Below, in pieces: positions 22,692 through 32,769 of a stretch of 64,000 bases of DNA. The DNA comes from Microcella indica. GTDB taxonomy: Bacteria > Actinomycetota > Actinomycetes > Actinomycetales > Microbacteriaceae. A model generated the notes under the pieces. That model was not told where the DNA came from. It searched no databases and saw nothing but the letters and a program-made list of their open reading frames with translations. Both the position numbers and the translations under genes were made by a program. The first letter of the stretch is position 1; each line of letters opens with the position of its first letter. The stretch is from NCBI RefSeq assembly GCF_013414345.1, contig NZ_CP058670.1, forward strand, positions 186,001 through 250,000, read 5' to 3'.

Positions 22692-23741
22692 ATGACGGGG
22701 CCAGTAGTCGGAGTCGACATCGGCAGCACGACGCTGCGCGCGGTCGAGCTCGATGACGCCGCTAAGGCGAAGCCCACGATCGTGCGCGCGCACGAAGTAC
22801 CCCTCCCCGAGGGCTCCGTGAAGCGCGGCGACGTGATCGAGGTGCATACCCTCGCCTCCGCCTTCAAGCGGCTGTGGGCGGCTGGAGGGTTCCGCACGAA
22901 GGACGTCGCCCTCGGCATCGGAGGGCAGAGCGTGATCGTGCGCGACCTCACCGTGCCCCGCATGCCGCTCGCGCAGATCAAGGAGTCGCTCCCCTTCCAG
23001 GTGCAGGATCTCCTTCCCGTGCCCGTGAGCGACGCCGTGCTCGACTACTACCCGATCAGCGAGACCCAGAGCGAGTCGGGACCCGCGGTCAACGGGCTCC
23101 TCATCGCCGCATTCAAGCAGGCGGTCACGACCAACATCACGGCCGTGACGATGGCGGGTCTCACTGCGGTGAGCATGGACCTCCTGCCCTTCGCCACGAC
23201 GCGCGTCCACGCGCTCTCCTCGCCGACGGAGGGCTACGCCGTGCACATGAACATCGGCGCCAACGCGATGACGATCGTCATCGTGCAGGCTGGCGTTCCC
23301 CAGTTCATCCGCATCGTCCCCGCGGGGGGCGACGACACGACGCGGGCGCTCATGAGCCGCCTGAGCGTCTCGCGCGAGCACGCCGAGGGGCTCAAGCGCG
23401 AGTTGGGCCTCTCACCGCTCGCGCACACCGACGAGCAGCGGCGGGCCGCCGAGATCATCCACGAGTCGACGAGCGAGCTGCTCACCGCCGTGCGCAACAC
23501 GCTCGCGTACTTCGCGAGCGTGCGCCCTGGCGTCCTGTACGACCACCTCTCCGCGGGCGGCGGCGCGATGCAGATGCGCGGGTTCAGCGTCGCGCTCGCC
23601 GAGTCGACCCGCATCGCGGTCGTGCCCGTCAACCCGCTCGGCGCCGTCACGCTGTCGAGGTCGCTGCGCGGCAAGGTCAGCGAGGAGCGGCTGCAGTCGT
23701 GGTCGACGGCGATCGGTCTCGCGATCGGGGGAGGCTCATGA
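22692..23741 (+). CDS. pilM: type IV pilus assembly protein PilM
   Basis: A 349-residue actin-like cytoplasmic protein. VVGVDIGSTTLRAVEL at the N-terminus is the nucleotide-binding phosphate-1 loop, and LPFQVQDLLPVPVSDAVLDY is a PilM hallmark. It should bind the cytoplasmic tail of the PilN-like protein encoded next and link the alignment complex to the ATPases. The stop overlaps the next start (TCATGA). Confidence 0.93.
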   Translation: MTGPVVGVDIGSTTLRAVELDDAAKAKPTIVRAHEVPLPEGSVKRGDVIEVHTLASAFKRLWAAGGFRTKDVALGIGGQSVIVRDLTVPRMPLAQIKESLPFQVQDLLPVPVSDAVLDYYPISETQSESGPAVNGLLIAAFKQAVTTNITAVTMAGLTAVSMDLLPFATTRVHALSSPTEGYAVHMNIGANAMTIVIVQAGVPQFIRIVPAGGDDTTRALMSRLSVSREHAEGLKRELGLSPLAHTDEQRRAAEIIHESTSELLTAVRNTLAYFASVRPGVLYDHLSAGGGAMQMRGFSVALAESTRIAVVPVNPLGAVTLSRSLRGKVSEERLQSWSTAIGLAIGGGS

Positions 23742-24403
23742 GTCGGCAGCAGTCGCGCGACGCGTCGTCGGCCCTCGTCTACGGTGCCATTCCCCGCGCG
23801 CAGCTCATGCCGCCCGAGGTGGCGCTGCGTCGCCGGGAGAGCTCGCGGCGACGAGGGCTCATCGCTCTCGTCGCGGTCGTGCTCGTCCTCGTCGTCGGGG
23901 GCATCGTCGCCACGTACTGGCTCGCGGCGGCAGCGCAGCAGCGGCTCGAGGCTGAGCGCGTCGTCACGCAGAAGCTGCTCGCCGAGCAGCTCGAGTATGT
24001 GGAGGTTCTCGGCATCCAGGAGCGACTCGAGGCGGTGGTCGCGCAACGCGACGCGCTCGCAGGCGTCGAGGTGCTCTGGCGGGACGAGCTGCAGCCGTAC
24101 CTTGCTGTTCTCGACTCGAACGAGGTCGTCGAGGCAGTCAATGCCGAGGGGAACACGCCCTTCGAGCCTCCCCTCGCCCAGCAGGGACCACTGCGTTCGG
24201 CGCGATCCGCGACAGTGCTTCTCACGGTCGCCACGGTGGAGCTGCCCGATCCCTCGCGATGGCTGAGGGCATGGGAGCAACTCGAGGGGTACGCTGACGC
24301 GAGCATCGACTCGATCTCTCTCGACGAGGAGTTGGGCTACCTGACGGTCGTGACGCTCAATCTGTCGAGCGCCGTGCTCACCGAGCAGGAGGTCTCCGAG
24401 TGA
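23738..24403 (+). CDS. pilN: PilN-like pilus assembly protein
   Basis: A 221-residue bitopic membrane protein. An N-terminal cytoplasmic segment of 40 residues with basic RRRESSRRR precedes one membrane helix (41-65), then a helical, coiled-coil-like stretch (AAAAQQRLEAERVVTQKLLAEQLEYVEVL) and a small extracytoplasmic domain. Sequence similarity to PilN is weak. The call rests on topology and position between pilM and a PilO-like gene. An SLVP-type PilM-binding motif is not clear in the N-terminus. Confidence 0.72.
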   Translation: MSRQQSRDASSALVYGAIPRAQLMPPEVALRRRESSRRRGLIALVAVVLVLVVGGIVATYWLAAAAQQRLEAERVVTQKLLAEQLEYVEVLGIQERLEAVVAQRDALAGVEVLWRDELQPYLAVLDSNEVVEAVNAEGNTPFEPPLAQQGPLRSARSATVLLTVATVELPDPSRWLRAWEQLEGYADASIDSISLDEELGYLTVVTLNLSSAVLTEQEVSE

Positions 24404-25083
24404 ACTCCGCGTCTACGCGAATCTGGACATTCGCGACGGTCTTCATAATCATCGCCGTCATCGCCCTGGGGTGGTTCCTCGGCGCCGCCCCCAAGCTCGC
24501 CGAGATGGCGCGCTATGACACCGAGCGCGCCGCCGTGCTCGTGCAGAACCAGCTCAGTCGCACGACGCTCGCGCAACTCGAGGCCGACTTCGAGCGGCTC
24601 GACGAGTTCGAGCAGGAGCTCGCCGAGCTGCAGGCGGAGTTCCCCGAGCTGCCGAAGTATGCCGACTCGGTCGAGACTTTTCTGAGAGGACTCGTGAGCG
24701 AGGGTCTCACGCTCGAGAGCCTCGTGGTCGACGAGCCCGTGCCTGCCGACCCCACCGTCGTGCCTGACCAGTTCGGTCAGGTTCCTCCCGGCACACTCCT
24801 CCGGCTGGATGTCGTGGCGGATGTAAAGGGGGAGCTCTCACGCGCGCTCGCGTACATCGATGCGCTCCAGGGGTCGGACCGGTTCACCATCGTTCCCAGC
24901 TTCGTCTTCAGCGCGGGAACGAATTCCGAGGTGCGCTCCACCACGATCACGATCGCGCTCTACATGATCGCGGGCGACCCTGCTCCGGGAGTCCTGCCTC
25001 TCGATGGCACGACGCCCGAGGAGTCGACGGGCGACGAGGTGGACGGAGAGCCCGCCGAGGGCGAGACCGAGGGCGAGTCCTGA
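24400..25083 (+). CDS. pilO: PilO-like pilus assembly protein
   Basis: A 227-residue bitopic protein with a GTG start overlapping the previous stop. One membrane helix at 9-30 is followed by a long coiled-coil segment (about 35-90) and a ferredoxin-like domain ending near residue 195. The C-terminal 30 residues are an acidic Glu/Gly/Thr tail. The topology matches PilO, the partner of PilN. It is the last gene of the pilus operon. A 12-bp palindrome TGAGAGCTCTCA lies at 25092-25103 just after the stop. No PilP or PilQ homologue follows, as expected without an outer membrane. Confidence 0.72.
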   Translation: MNSASTRIWTFATVFIIIAVIALGWFLGAAPKLAEMARYDTERAAVLVQNQLSRTTLAQLEADFERLDEFEQELAELQAEFPELPKYADSVETFLRGLVSEGLTLESLVVDEPVPADPTVVPDQFGQVPPGTLLRLDVVADVKGELSRALAYIDALQGSDRFTIVPSFVFSAGTNSEVRSTTITIALYMIAGDPAPGVLPLDGTTPEESTGDEVDGEPAEGETEGES

Positions 25084-25181
25084 CGGCGTCCTGAGAGCTC
25101 TCACGTGCGGAACCCTCGCATCGCGTCACCTCGCCTTGCTAGGGTGAGCCGCCAGCACCGTCGACGTCTCAGGAGCGTGTC

Positions 25182-26045
25182 ATGACCAGCACACCGTCAT
25201 CCGACAAGCAGGATCCGACCCCCGATTCGCAGAAGCCGGCCACGGCGGACGTCTCGCAGGAGGAGCAGGGTTCGGCCCCGCAGTCCTCGGCGCCCGCGGG
25301 TGATGACTCGACACTCGCTGCCGCTGCTGAGCCCGCGACTCCGGCCGAGGAGCGGCCGGCGGCGACTCCGGAGGCCCCCGTCGAGGAGGCGCCGACCACG
25401 AGCGCGACCACGGCGCAGTCGGCCACTGCTGAGCAGTCGACGACGGCCGAGCAGCCCACGGCGACGGCGGCAGACTCCAAGGTCGTCTACGTGAGCGCCC
25501 CGCCCGAGCCCAAGAAGAAGGGCGCCCGCGGTGTCGGCACGCTCGTCGTCCTACTCGGCGCCGTCATCTTCGCCGCCGTGTACGCCGCTCTGGTGCTTCT
25601 CGTGAGCATCATCGCGCCGCCCGTCTCCGCTGGGGCGATGCTGCAGTACTTCGCGGCCCCCATCTACTGGGTGCCCGTCATCGTCTTCGCCCTGAGCTAC
25701 CTGCTGCTCGTCATCATCGTCAATCGAGCGGGATGGTGGGCTCACGTGCTGGGCGGCTTCATCGTCGCCGTGCTCGTCTACGTGTCGTTCATCGGCGCCG
25801 CGCTCATCATGGCGGGAGCCGTCGGTGCCGAGGCGAGCGTCGTGGGCTCGATCGTGCTCGCGCAGCTCACGAGCCCCCTCGGGTTCGCCGCGGCCATCGC
25901 CGCGCGCGAGGTCCCGATCTGGGTCGGCGGGCTCGTCGCCAAGCGCGGGCGCACGGTCACCGCGCGCAACGCGGAAGCCCGGGCGGCGTACCAGCGCGAC
26001 CTCGAGGCGCACCGGGCGTCGGTCGGGGGGCAGACTGCCGTTTGA
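25182..26045 (+). CDS. hypothetical multi-pass membrane protein
   Basis: A 287-residue protein. Residues 1-110 are a disordered Ala/Thr/Glu/Pro-rich cytoplasmic tail. About four membrane segments follow (roughly 122-147, 160-182, 188-215 and 222-250), then a short basic tail. I do not recognise a family with a known function, and similar proteins seem common only in related actinobacteria. TAGGGT at 25140-25145 could be its -10 box. The stop codon lies inside the -35 box of the rpsL promoter. Confidence 0.7.
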   Translation: MTSTPSSDKQDPTPDSQKPATADVSQEEQGSAPQSSAPAGDDSTLAAAAEPATPAEERPAATPEAPVEEAPTTSATTAQSATAEQSTTAEQPTATAADSKVVYVSAPPEPKKKGARGVGTLVVLLGAVIFAAVYAALVLLVSIIAPPVSAGAMLQYFAAPIYWVPVIVFALSYLLLVIIVNRAGWWAHVLGGFIVAVLVYVSFIGAALIMAGAVGAEASVVGSIVLAQLTSPLGFAAAIAAREVPIWVGGLVAKRGRTVTARNAEARAAYQRDLEAHRASVGGQTAV

Positions 26046-26070
26046 CCGGCAGGAGCACTGCGGCTATTCT
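26042..26070 (+). promoter_or_regulatory. putative str operon (rpsL) promoter
   Basis: TTGACC at 26042-26047 and TATTCT at 26065-26070 with a 17-bp spacer form a near-consensus housekeeping promoter. The TGA stop of the preceding gene is inside the -35 box. Transcription from here would leave a leader of about 250 nt before rpsL. That leader contains inverted repeats such as CAC-ggaa-GTG near 26110. Confidence 0.65.
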
Positions 26071-26328
26071 TGGGCAGGTGTGTGCTTCGGCGCGCGCTTG
26101 CGCTGTGCCACGGAAGTGGCCGGGGCAACGCGAGTGACGAGCATCCACAATCGGGTCCCTCGCGGGAGTCCGCTTCGGCGGCCGTCCACGACACCCCCAC
26201 GGCATATCCGTCACCGCGAACCGATCGCGGAGTCCGGCGGATTCGCGTGAGCCCGCATCGTGCACAGCACGGTCGGGGCATAACACCACCGCAACCGCTG
26301 TCACCGTGCAGCTTTACGAGGAGCAATC

Positions 26329-26703
26329 TTGCCCACAATTCAGCAACTGGTCCGCAAGGGTCGCAGCCCGAAGGTCGTCAAGACCAAGGCGCCCGCCCTC
26401 AAGGCCAACCCCCAGCAGCGCGGCGTCTGCACGCGCGTCTACACGACGACCCCCAAGAAGCCGAACTCGGCTCTGCGCAAGGTCGCCCGCGTCAAGCTTT
26501 CGAACGGCACCGAGGTCACCGCCTACATTCCCGGTGAGGGCCACAACCTGCAGGAGCACTCGATGGTGCTCGTGCGCGGCGGTCGCGTGAAGGACCTCCC
26601 CGGCGTGCGCTACAAGATCGTGCGCGGCGCCCTCGACACCCAGGCCGTCAAGAACCGTCAGCAGGCCCGCAGCCGCTACGGCGCGAAGAAGGACAAGAAG
26701 TAA
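26329..26703 (+). CDS. rpsL: 30S ribosomal protein S12
   Basis: A 124-residue protein of the decoding centre. It starts at TTG, five bases behind GAGGAG (26318-26323). The two lysines where streptomycin-resistance changes occur, Lys43 in TPKKPNSAL and Lys88 in GRVKDLPG, are both wild-type. The stop overlaps the rpsG start by one base (TAATG). It is the first gene of the str operon. Confidence 0.99.
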   Translation: MPTIQQLVRKGRSPKVVKTKAPALKANPQQRGVCTRVYTTTPKKPNSALRKVARVKLSNGTEVTAYIPGEGHNLQEHSMVLVRGGRVKDLPGVRYKIVRGALDTQAVKNRQQARSRYGAKKDKK

Positions 26704-27173
26704 TGCCTCGTAAAGGACCCGCGCCCAAGCGCCCCGTCGTCGCAGACCCCGTCTACGGCGCCCCGATCGTCAGCCAGCTCGTCAACAAGATCCTCCTCGA
26801 CGGCAAGAAGGGCCTCGCCGAGCGCATCGTCTACGGCGCGCTCGAGGGCGTCGGCACGAAGAGCGGCCAGGACGCCGTCGTCGTGCTCAAGAAGGCTCTC
26901 GACAACGTGCGCCCCACCCTCGAGGTGCGCAGTCGCCGCGTCGGTGGCTCGACCTACCAGGTGCCCGTCGAGGTCAAGCCGCACCGCGCGAACACTCTCG
27001 CGCTGCGCTGGCTGACCAGCTACGCGAAGGCTCGTCGCGAGAAGACGATGACCGAGCGTCTCATGAACGAGATCCTGGATGCCTCCAACGGCCTGGGCGC
27101 CGCGGTCAAGCGCCGCGAAGACACCCACAAGATGGCCGAGTCGAACAAGGCGTTCGCTCACTACCGCTGGTAG
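26703..27173 (+). CDS. rpsG: 30S ribosomal protein S7
   Basis: A 156-residue primary 16S-binding protein of the small-subunit head, and in other bacteria the translational autoregulator of this operon. [19 protein letters not shown] and the C-terminal [14 protein letters not shown] are typical. The length is standard. A 71-bp gap with a GC-rich inverted repeat (GAGCGGGGC/GCCCCGCTC around 27186-27213) separates it from fusA and could be the autoregulatory site, although this is inference. Confidence 0.99.
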   Translation: MPRKGPAPKRPVVADPVYGAPIVSQLVNKILLDGKKGLAERIVYGALEGVGTKSGQDAVVVLKKALDNVRPTLEVRSRRVGGSTYQVPVEVKPHRANTLALRWLTSYAKARREKTMTERLMNEILDASNGLGAAVKRREDTHKMAESNKAFAHYRW

Positions 27174-27244
27174 CACTCTTCGCGTGAGCGGGGCGGCCAG
27201 CCCGCCCCGCTCACGAATCCCCTCAACCTGACCGGAGGAACCCC

Positions 27245-29359
27245 GTGGCACTTGACGTGCTCACCGACCTGAACAAGGTCCGCAACATCGGCATCATGGC
27301 GCACATCGATGCCGGCAAGACGACGACCACCGAGCGCATCCTGTTCTACACGGGAATCACCCACAAGATCGGTGAGGTGCACGACGGCGCCGCGACGATG
27401 GACTGGATGGCGCAGGAGCAGGAGCGCGGCATCACGATCACGTCCGCCGCGACGACGTGCTTCTGGGCCGACCACCAGATCAACATCATCGACACGCCCG
27501 GTCACGTCGACTTCACCGTCGAGGTGGAGCGCTCGCTCCGCGTGCTCGATGGTGCGGTCGCGGTCTTCGACGGCAAGGAGGGCGTGGAGCCCCAGTCGGA
27601 GACCGTGTGGCGTCAGGCCGACAAGTACGACGTGCCGCGCATCTGCTTCGTCAACAAGATGGACAAGCTCGGCGCCGACTTCTACTTCACGGTCGACACG
27701 ATCATCAAGCGCCTCGGCGCGAAGCCGCTCGTCATGCAGATCCCCATCGGGTTCGAGAACACCTTCGAAGGTGTCGTCGACCTCGTCTACATGCGGGCCC
27801 TCACGTGGCGCGGAGACTCCAAGGGCGACGTCAAGCTGGGAGCCGAGTACGCCATCGAGGAGATCCCGGCCGACCTCGTCGACAAGGCCAACGAGTACCG
27901 CCAGGCGCTGCTCGAGACTGTCGCCGAGTCCGACGACGCGCTGCTCGAGAAGTTCTTCGGCGGTGAGGAGCTCACGCCTGAGGAGATCAAGGGCGCGATC
28001 CGCAAGATGACCGTGAACAGCGAGATCTACCCGGTCTTCTGCGGTTCGGCCTTCAAGAACCGCGGCGTGCAGCCCATGCTCGACGCCGTCATCGACTACC
28101 TGCCGTCGCCGCTGGATGTTCCCGCGGTCGAGGGTCACGACGTGCGCGATGCCGAGAAGATCGTCGAGCGGCACCCCGACTCGACCGACCCCTTCGCCGC
28201 TCTCGCGTTCAAGGTCGCCGTGCACCCGTTCTTCGGTCGCCTCACCTACATTCGCGTGTACTCGGGCACCATCGAGTCGGGGTCGCAGGTCATCAACTCG
28301 ACCAAGGGCAAGAAGGAGCGCATCGGGAAGATCTTCCAGATGCACGCCAACAAGGAGAACCCTGTCGAGAGCGTGACCGCCGGTCACATCTACGCGGTCA
28401 TCGGCCTCAAGGACACCACGACGGGCGACACTCTGTGCGACCCGAGCGAGCAGGTCATCCTCGAGTCCATGACGTTCCCCGAGCCGGTCATCGAGGTCGC
28501 CATCGAGCCGAAGACCAAGGCCGACCAGGAGAAGCTCGGCACGGCCATCCAGAAGCTCGCTGAAGAAGACCCGACGTTCCGCACTGAGCAGAACACCGAG
28601 ACCGGTCAGACGGTCATCAAGGGCATGGGCGAGCTGCACCTCGACATCCTCGTCGACCGCATGAAGCGCGAGTTCAACGTCGAGGCGAACGTCGGCAAGC
28701 CGCAGGTGGCCTACCGCGAGACGATCCGCAAGACGATCGAGAAGTTCGACTTCACCCACAAGAAGCAGACGGGTGGGTCGGGCCAGTTCGCCAAGATCCA
28801 GATCATGCTCGAGCCTCTCGAGGTGACGCCGGAGACGAGCTACGAGTTCGTCAACTCGGTCACCGGTGGCCGCGTTCCGCGCGAGTACATCCCTTCGGTG
28901 GACGCGGGCATCCAGGACGCCATGCAGGTCGGCGTCCTCGCCGGATTCCCGACGGTGGGCGTCAAGGCGACGCTGCTCGACGGCGCGTCGCACGACGTCG
29001 ACTCCTCGGAGATGGCGTTCAAGATCGCCGGTTCGATGGCCTACAAGGAGGCCGCTCGCAAGGCGAGCCCCGTGCTGCTGGAGCCGCTCATGGCGGTCGA
29101 GGTGCGCACCCCTGAGGAGTACATGGGCGACGTCATCGGCGACCTCAACTCTCGTCGCGGCCAGATCCAGTCGATGGAGGACGCTACGGGTGTCAAGGTC
29201 GTTCGCGCCCTCGTGCCGCTGTCGGAGATGTTCGGGTACGTCGGTGACCTTCGGTCGAAGACCTCGGGTCGTGCCGTCTACTCGATGACGTTCGACAGCT
29301 ACGCGGAGGTCCCGAAGGCTGTGGCCGAGGAGATCGTCCAGAAGAACAAGGGCGAGTAA
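27245..29359 (+). CDS. fusA: elongation factor G
   Basis: A 704-residue translocation GTPase. P-loop [10 protein letters not shown] begins at residue 19, the G3 motif is DTPGHVDF and the G4 motif is NKMDKLG. Domains II-V follow in the normal order, ending in the [11 protein letters not shown] tail. GTG start after GGAGGAA. It is the single canonical EF-G of the str operon. No sign of a fusidic-acid-type variant was sought in detail. Confidence 0.99.
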   Translation: MALDVLTDLNKVRNIGIMAHIDAGKTTTTERILFYTGITHKIGEVHDGAATMDWMAQEQERGITITSAATTCFWADHQINIIDTPGHVDFTVEVERSLRVLDGAVAVFDGKEGVEPQSETVWRQADKYDVPRICFVNKMDKLGADFYFTVDTIIKRLGAKPLVMQIPIGFENTFEGVVDLVYMRALTWRGDSKGDVKLGAEYAIEEIPADLVDKANEYRQALLETVAESDDALLEKFFGGEELTPEEIKGAIRKMTVNSEIYPVFCGSAFKNRGVQPMLDAVIDYLPSPLDVPAVEGHDVRDAEKIVERHPDSTDPFAALAFKVAVHPFFGRLTYIRVYSGTIESGSQVINSTKGKKERIGKIFQMHANKENPVESVTAGHIYAVIGLKDTTTGDTLCDPSEQVILESMTFPEPVIEVAIEPKTKADQEKLGTAIQKLAEEDPTFRTEQNTETGQTVIKGMGELHLDILVDRMKREFNVEANVGKPQVAYRETIRKTIEKFDFTHKKQTGGSGQFAKIQIMLEPLEVTPETSYEFVNSVTGGRVPREYIPSVDAGIQDAMQVGVLAGFPTVGVKATLLDGASHDVDSSEMAFKIAGSMAYKEAARKASPVLLEPLMAVEVRTPEEYMGDVIGDLNSRRGQIQSMEDATGVKVVRALVPLSEMFGYVGDLRSKTSGRAVYSMTFDSYAEVPKAVAEEIVQKNKGE

Positions 29360-29471
29360 TCGCCCTGCCCGTGAGGGCTCGCTGAGAGCCTTCAGTACGA
29401 TAGATATCAACCAACTGCGGGAATCCAACTGCAAGAGGAAACCTGCGACCAAGTCCTGAGGAGGACCCACA

Positions 29472-30665
<1,194 letters not shown>

Positions 30666-30683
30666 TCCTTCAGTTCCACACGA

Positions 30684-30717
30684 GAGCGGGGATCGGGCTT
30701 CGGCCCGGTCCCCGCTC
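30684..30717 (+). terminator. str operon terminator
   Basis: A 15-bp stem (30684-30698 with 30703-30717, one G-U pair) is closed by a TTCG tetraloop and followed by CGTCGTT. It starts 18 bp behind the tuf stop and ends the str operon. Confidence 0.88.
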
Positions 30718-30795
30718 CGTCGTTAACCCCTCCCAGTGATCGTGCTCGGCACGCTACGCTCAGCCGCACACCATCCCTGAGCGCGGAGGAGCACC

Positions 30796-31260
30796 ATGGC
30801 AGGACGCGTCACCCTCGAAGTCGGCGTGACGCTGCTGCTCACGATCCTGCTGGCGTGGAGCATCTTCGGTCTCGTCGCGCTGACCGACTCCGGGGACCCC
30901 GTGGGGACCTTTCTCGACCAGGTGCCCAGGGTCCTCTTCGGCCTGCTGGGCATCGCCCTCGTGCTCTGGGCGATCATGCTCATCATCGGCTCGATCGCGC
31001 ACCGGTATCGCGCCGTGGGCTGGCGGATCGGCACGCACATCCTGAGCCTCGTCGTCGCCGTGATCATCAACGTGGGGGTGCTGGCGTTCGTGACGGTTGC
31101 GTCCTCGGGAGGGGGCGGATGGGAGCTGCTGCTCGTCGGTATAGCCGTCGCGGCGGGAGCAGTGCTGCTCGTGAGCGGGGTCGTCGCCGTGCTGGTGGTG
31201 GAGTTGGCCATCCTCCGGCCCCGCACGATCCCGCGCAGTGCCCCGCCGGTCCAGGTGTAG
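30796..31260 (+). CDS. small four-helix membrane protein, function unknown
   Basis: A 154-residue protein with an ATG start behind GGAGGAG. Four hydrophobic segments are visible (about 9-29, 44-66, 80-102 and 108-138), and the C-terminus is short and Pro/Arg-rich. I recognise no domain. It sits alone between the str terminator and the S10 leader. The codon choice matches the neighbouring genes. Confidence 0.68.
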   Translation: MAGRVTLEVGVTLLLTILLAWSIFGLVALTDSGDPVGTFLDQVPRVLFGLLGIALVLWAIMLIIGSIAHRYRAVGWRIGTHILSLVVAVIINVGVLAFVTVASSGGGGWELLLVGIAVAAGAVLLVSGVVAVLVVELAILRPRTIPRSAPPVQV

Positions 31261-31261
31261 A

Positions 31262-31287
31262 GCCGACAACCGCCCGCCGGGACGGCG
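31262..31287 (+). repeat. 26-bp direct repeat, copy 1
   Basis: This starts with GCCGACAAC and ends with CCGCCGGGACGGCG. It is about 92 percent identical to the copy at 31304-31329, 42 bp downstream. Each copy contains a short inverted repeat (CCGCC-ggga-cGGCG). The function is unknown. Tandem protein-binding sites or alternative terminator stems are possible. Confidence 0.75.
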
Positions 31288-31303
31288 AGCCTGTGCTGCT
31301 CAG

Positions 31304-31329
31304 GCCGACAATCGACCGCCGGGACGGCG
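31304..31329 (+). repeat. 26-bp direct repeat, copy 2
   Basis: The second copy of the repeat at 31262-31287, with about two substitutions. It directly precedes the nested hairpin of the S10 leader. Confidence 0.75.
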
Positions 31330-31340
31330 GTCGGGGCGCT

Positions 31341-31380
31341 GTCGCCGGCGAGGCCAGAAATGGCCTCGCCTTCAGGCGAC
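31341..31380 (+). promoter_or_regulatory. nested hairpin in S10 upstream region
   Basis: The inner stem GGCGAGGCCA (31347-31356) pairs perfectly with TGGCCTCGCC (31361-31370) around GAAA. The outer arms GTCGCC (31341-31346) and GGCGAC (31375-31380) pair with a TTCA bulge. It could be the terminator of the upstream membrane-protein gene or an attenuator. Its core, read on the minus strand, is identical over 16 nt to the hairpin at 44272-44287. Confidence 0.6.
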
Positions 31381-31793
31381 ACGCCCGAGTTGCAGGGGGG
31401 CTATCGGTGTGGCAGACTCTTCTAGTTCCACACGCCGTGCTAGTGCGCGGCTCACTGCCAGGCAGTGCATAGGACGAGCGCCGCATCGAGTGATCGACAG
31501 CGGCTCGCGATGAGCCTAGGCCGCGGGCAGAAGAACACAGCTTAAACCGACAACCACTTGGCACAGGGATACCTCTGTGCCTGGCGAAGGCGACACGCCC
31601 GAGCGCGGGGGTCGGTGACCTGAGCGGAGATCGCGGCCGCCGAGAATGTCGCGCGAGAGGGAGACCTCGCGTGCGGCAGCGGCAGTCCGGTTGACGTTTG
31701 ACAGAAGAACAGTGGTGCGACCTCTCACGAGCGCTCCGCAGGAGTGCGCGCCCGACAGGGTGCGCACCGACCTAAGAAGGAAGAGAGTTGAGC

Positions 31794-32102
31794 ATGGCGG
31801 GACAGAAGATCCGCATCCGGCTGAAGTCTTACGATCACGCCGGTCTCGATGCATCGGCGCGCAAGATCGTCGACACCGTGACGCGTGCGGGAGCCACTGT
31901 GGTGGGCCCCGTCCCGCTGCCGACGGAGAAGAACGTGATCGCCGTCATCCGGTCGCCCCACAAGTACAAGGACAGCCGCGAGCACTTCGAGAAGCGCACG
32001 CACAAGCGGCTCATCGACATCATCGACCCGACGCCGAAGGCCGTCGACTCGCTCATGCGACTCGACCTGCCCGCCGACGTCAACATCGAGATCAAGCTCT
32101 AA
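31794..32102 (+). CDS. rpsJ: 30S ribosomal protein S10
   Basis: A 102-residue protein of the small-subunit head, also the NusE antitermination factor in other bacteria. It begins [18 protein letters not shown] at 31794 follows AAGGAAGAG. A TTG six bases upstream would add two residues and is less likely. It is the first gene of the S10 operon. Confidence 0.98.
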   Translation: MAGQKIRIRLKSYDHAGLDASARKIVDTVTRAGATVVGPVPLPTEKNVIAVIRSPHKYKDSREHFEKRTHKRLIDIIDPTPKAVDSLMRLDLPADVNIEIKL

Positions 32103-32113
32103 GGAATCCGACA

Positions 32114-32764
32114 ATGTCTGCTACCAAGACGACCAAGGGACTGCTGGGCACCAAGCTCGGCATGACCCAGGTGTGGGATGAGAACAACACACTCATCCCC
32201 GTCACCGTTGTCGAGATCGCTCCCAACGTGGTGACGCAGGTCCGTACCCCCGAGGTCGACGGCTACGCGGCGGTGCAGATCGCCTACGGTGCCATCGACC
32301 CGCGCAAGGTCACGAAGCCCCTCGGCGGCCACTTCGAGAAGGCCGGCTCCACGCCGCGCCGTCACCTCACCGAGGTGCGTACCGCCGACGCCGGCGAGTA
32401 CACGCCCGGTCAGGAGCTCGCGGTCGACATCTTCGAGGCCGGCCAGCGCGTCGACGTCGTCGGCACGAGCAAGGGCAAGGGTTTCGCGGGCGTCATGAAG
32501 CGCCACAACTTCAAGGGCGTCTCGGCCTCGCACGGTTCGCACCGCAACCACCGCAAGCCCGGCTCGATCGGTGCCAGCTCGACCCCCAGCCGCGTCTTCA
32601 AGGGCATGCGCATGGCGGGTCGCATGGGCGGCGACCGCGTGACCGTTCTCAACCTCACCGTGCACTCGGTCGACCTCGAGAAGGGACTCCTGCTCGTCAA
32701 GGGCGCCGTTCCCGGTGCTCGCGGCCGCCTCGTGTTCGTCCGCAACGCCGTGAAGGAGGCGTGA
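32114..32764 (+). CDS. rplC: 50S ribosomal protein L3
   Basis: A 216-residue early-assembly protein. [16 protein letters not shown] at the N-terminus and the long internal loop near the peptidyl-transferase centre ([34 protein letters not shown]) are intact. It lies 11 bp behind rpsJ. Confidence 0.99.
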   Translation: MSATKTTKGLLGTKLGMTQVWDENNTLIPVTVVEIAPNVVTQVRTPEVDGYAAVQIAYGAIDPRKVTKPLGGHFEKAGSTPRRHLTEVRTADAGEYTPGQELAVDIFEAGQRVDVVGTSKGKGFAGVMKRHNFKGVSASHGSHRNHRKPGSIGASSTPSRVFKGMRMAGRMGGDRVTVLNLTVHSVDLEKGLLLVKGAVPGARGRLVFVRNAVKEA

Positions 32765-32769
32765 TCGCC

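Larger units (their letters stand above)
31261..31793 (+). other. 533-bp structured upstream region of the S10 operon
   Basis: This stretch has no credible gene, but it is full of structure: two 26-bp direct repeats (31262-31329), a nested hairpin (31341-31380), a hairpin GGCACAG/CTGTGCC (31560-31566 with 31575-31581) and two exact copies of GGCGACACGCCCGAG (31375-31389 and 31589-31603). TTGACG/TTGACA hexamers lie at 31691-31703 without a convincing -10, and TTGCAG/CAGACT at 31390-31418 is a weak promoter candidate. It probably holds the S10 promoter and a long leader with post-initiation control. Confidence 0.5.

Noticed and set aside
26455-26592. Streptomycin-resistance alleles in rpsL
   Set aside because: Lys43 and Lys88 are both wild-type.
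31238-31513. Possible 91-residue gene with ADNRPPGRR repeats in the S10 upstream region
   Set aside because: The start is inside the preceding gene, the composition is Arg/Pro-rich, and the repeat is explained by the 26-bp DNA repeat and hairpins. No coding signal is evident.
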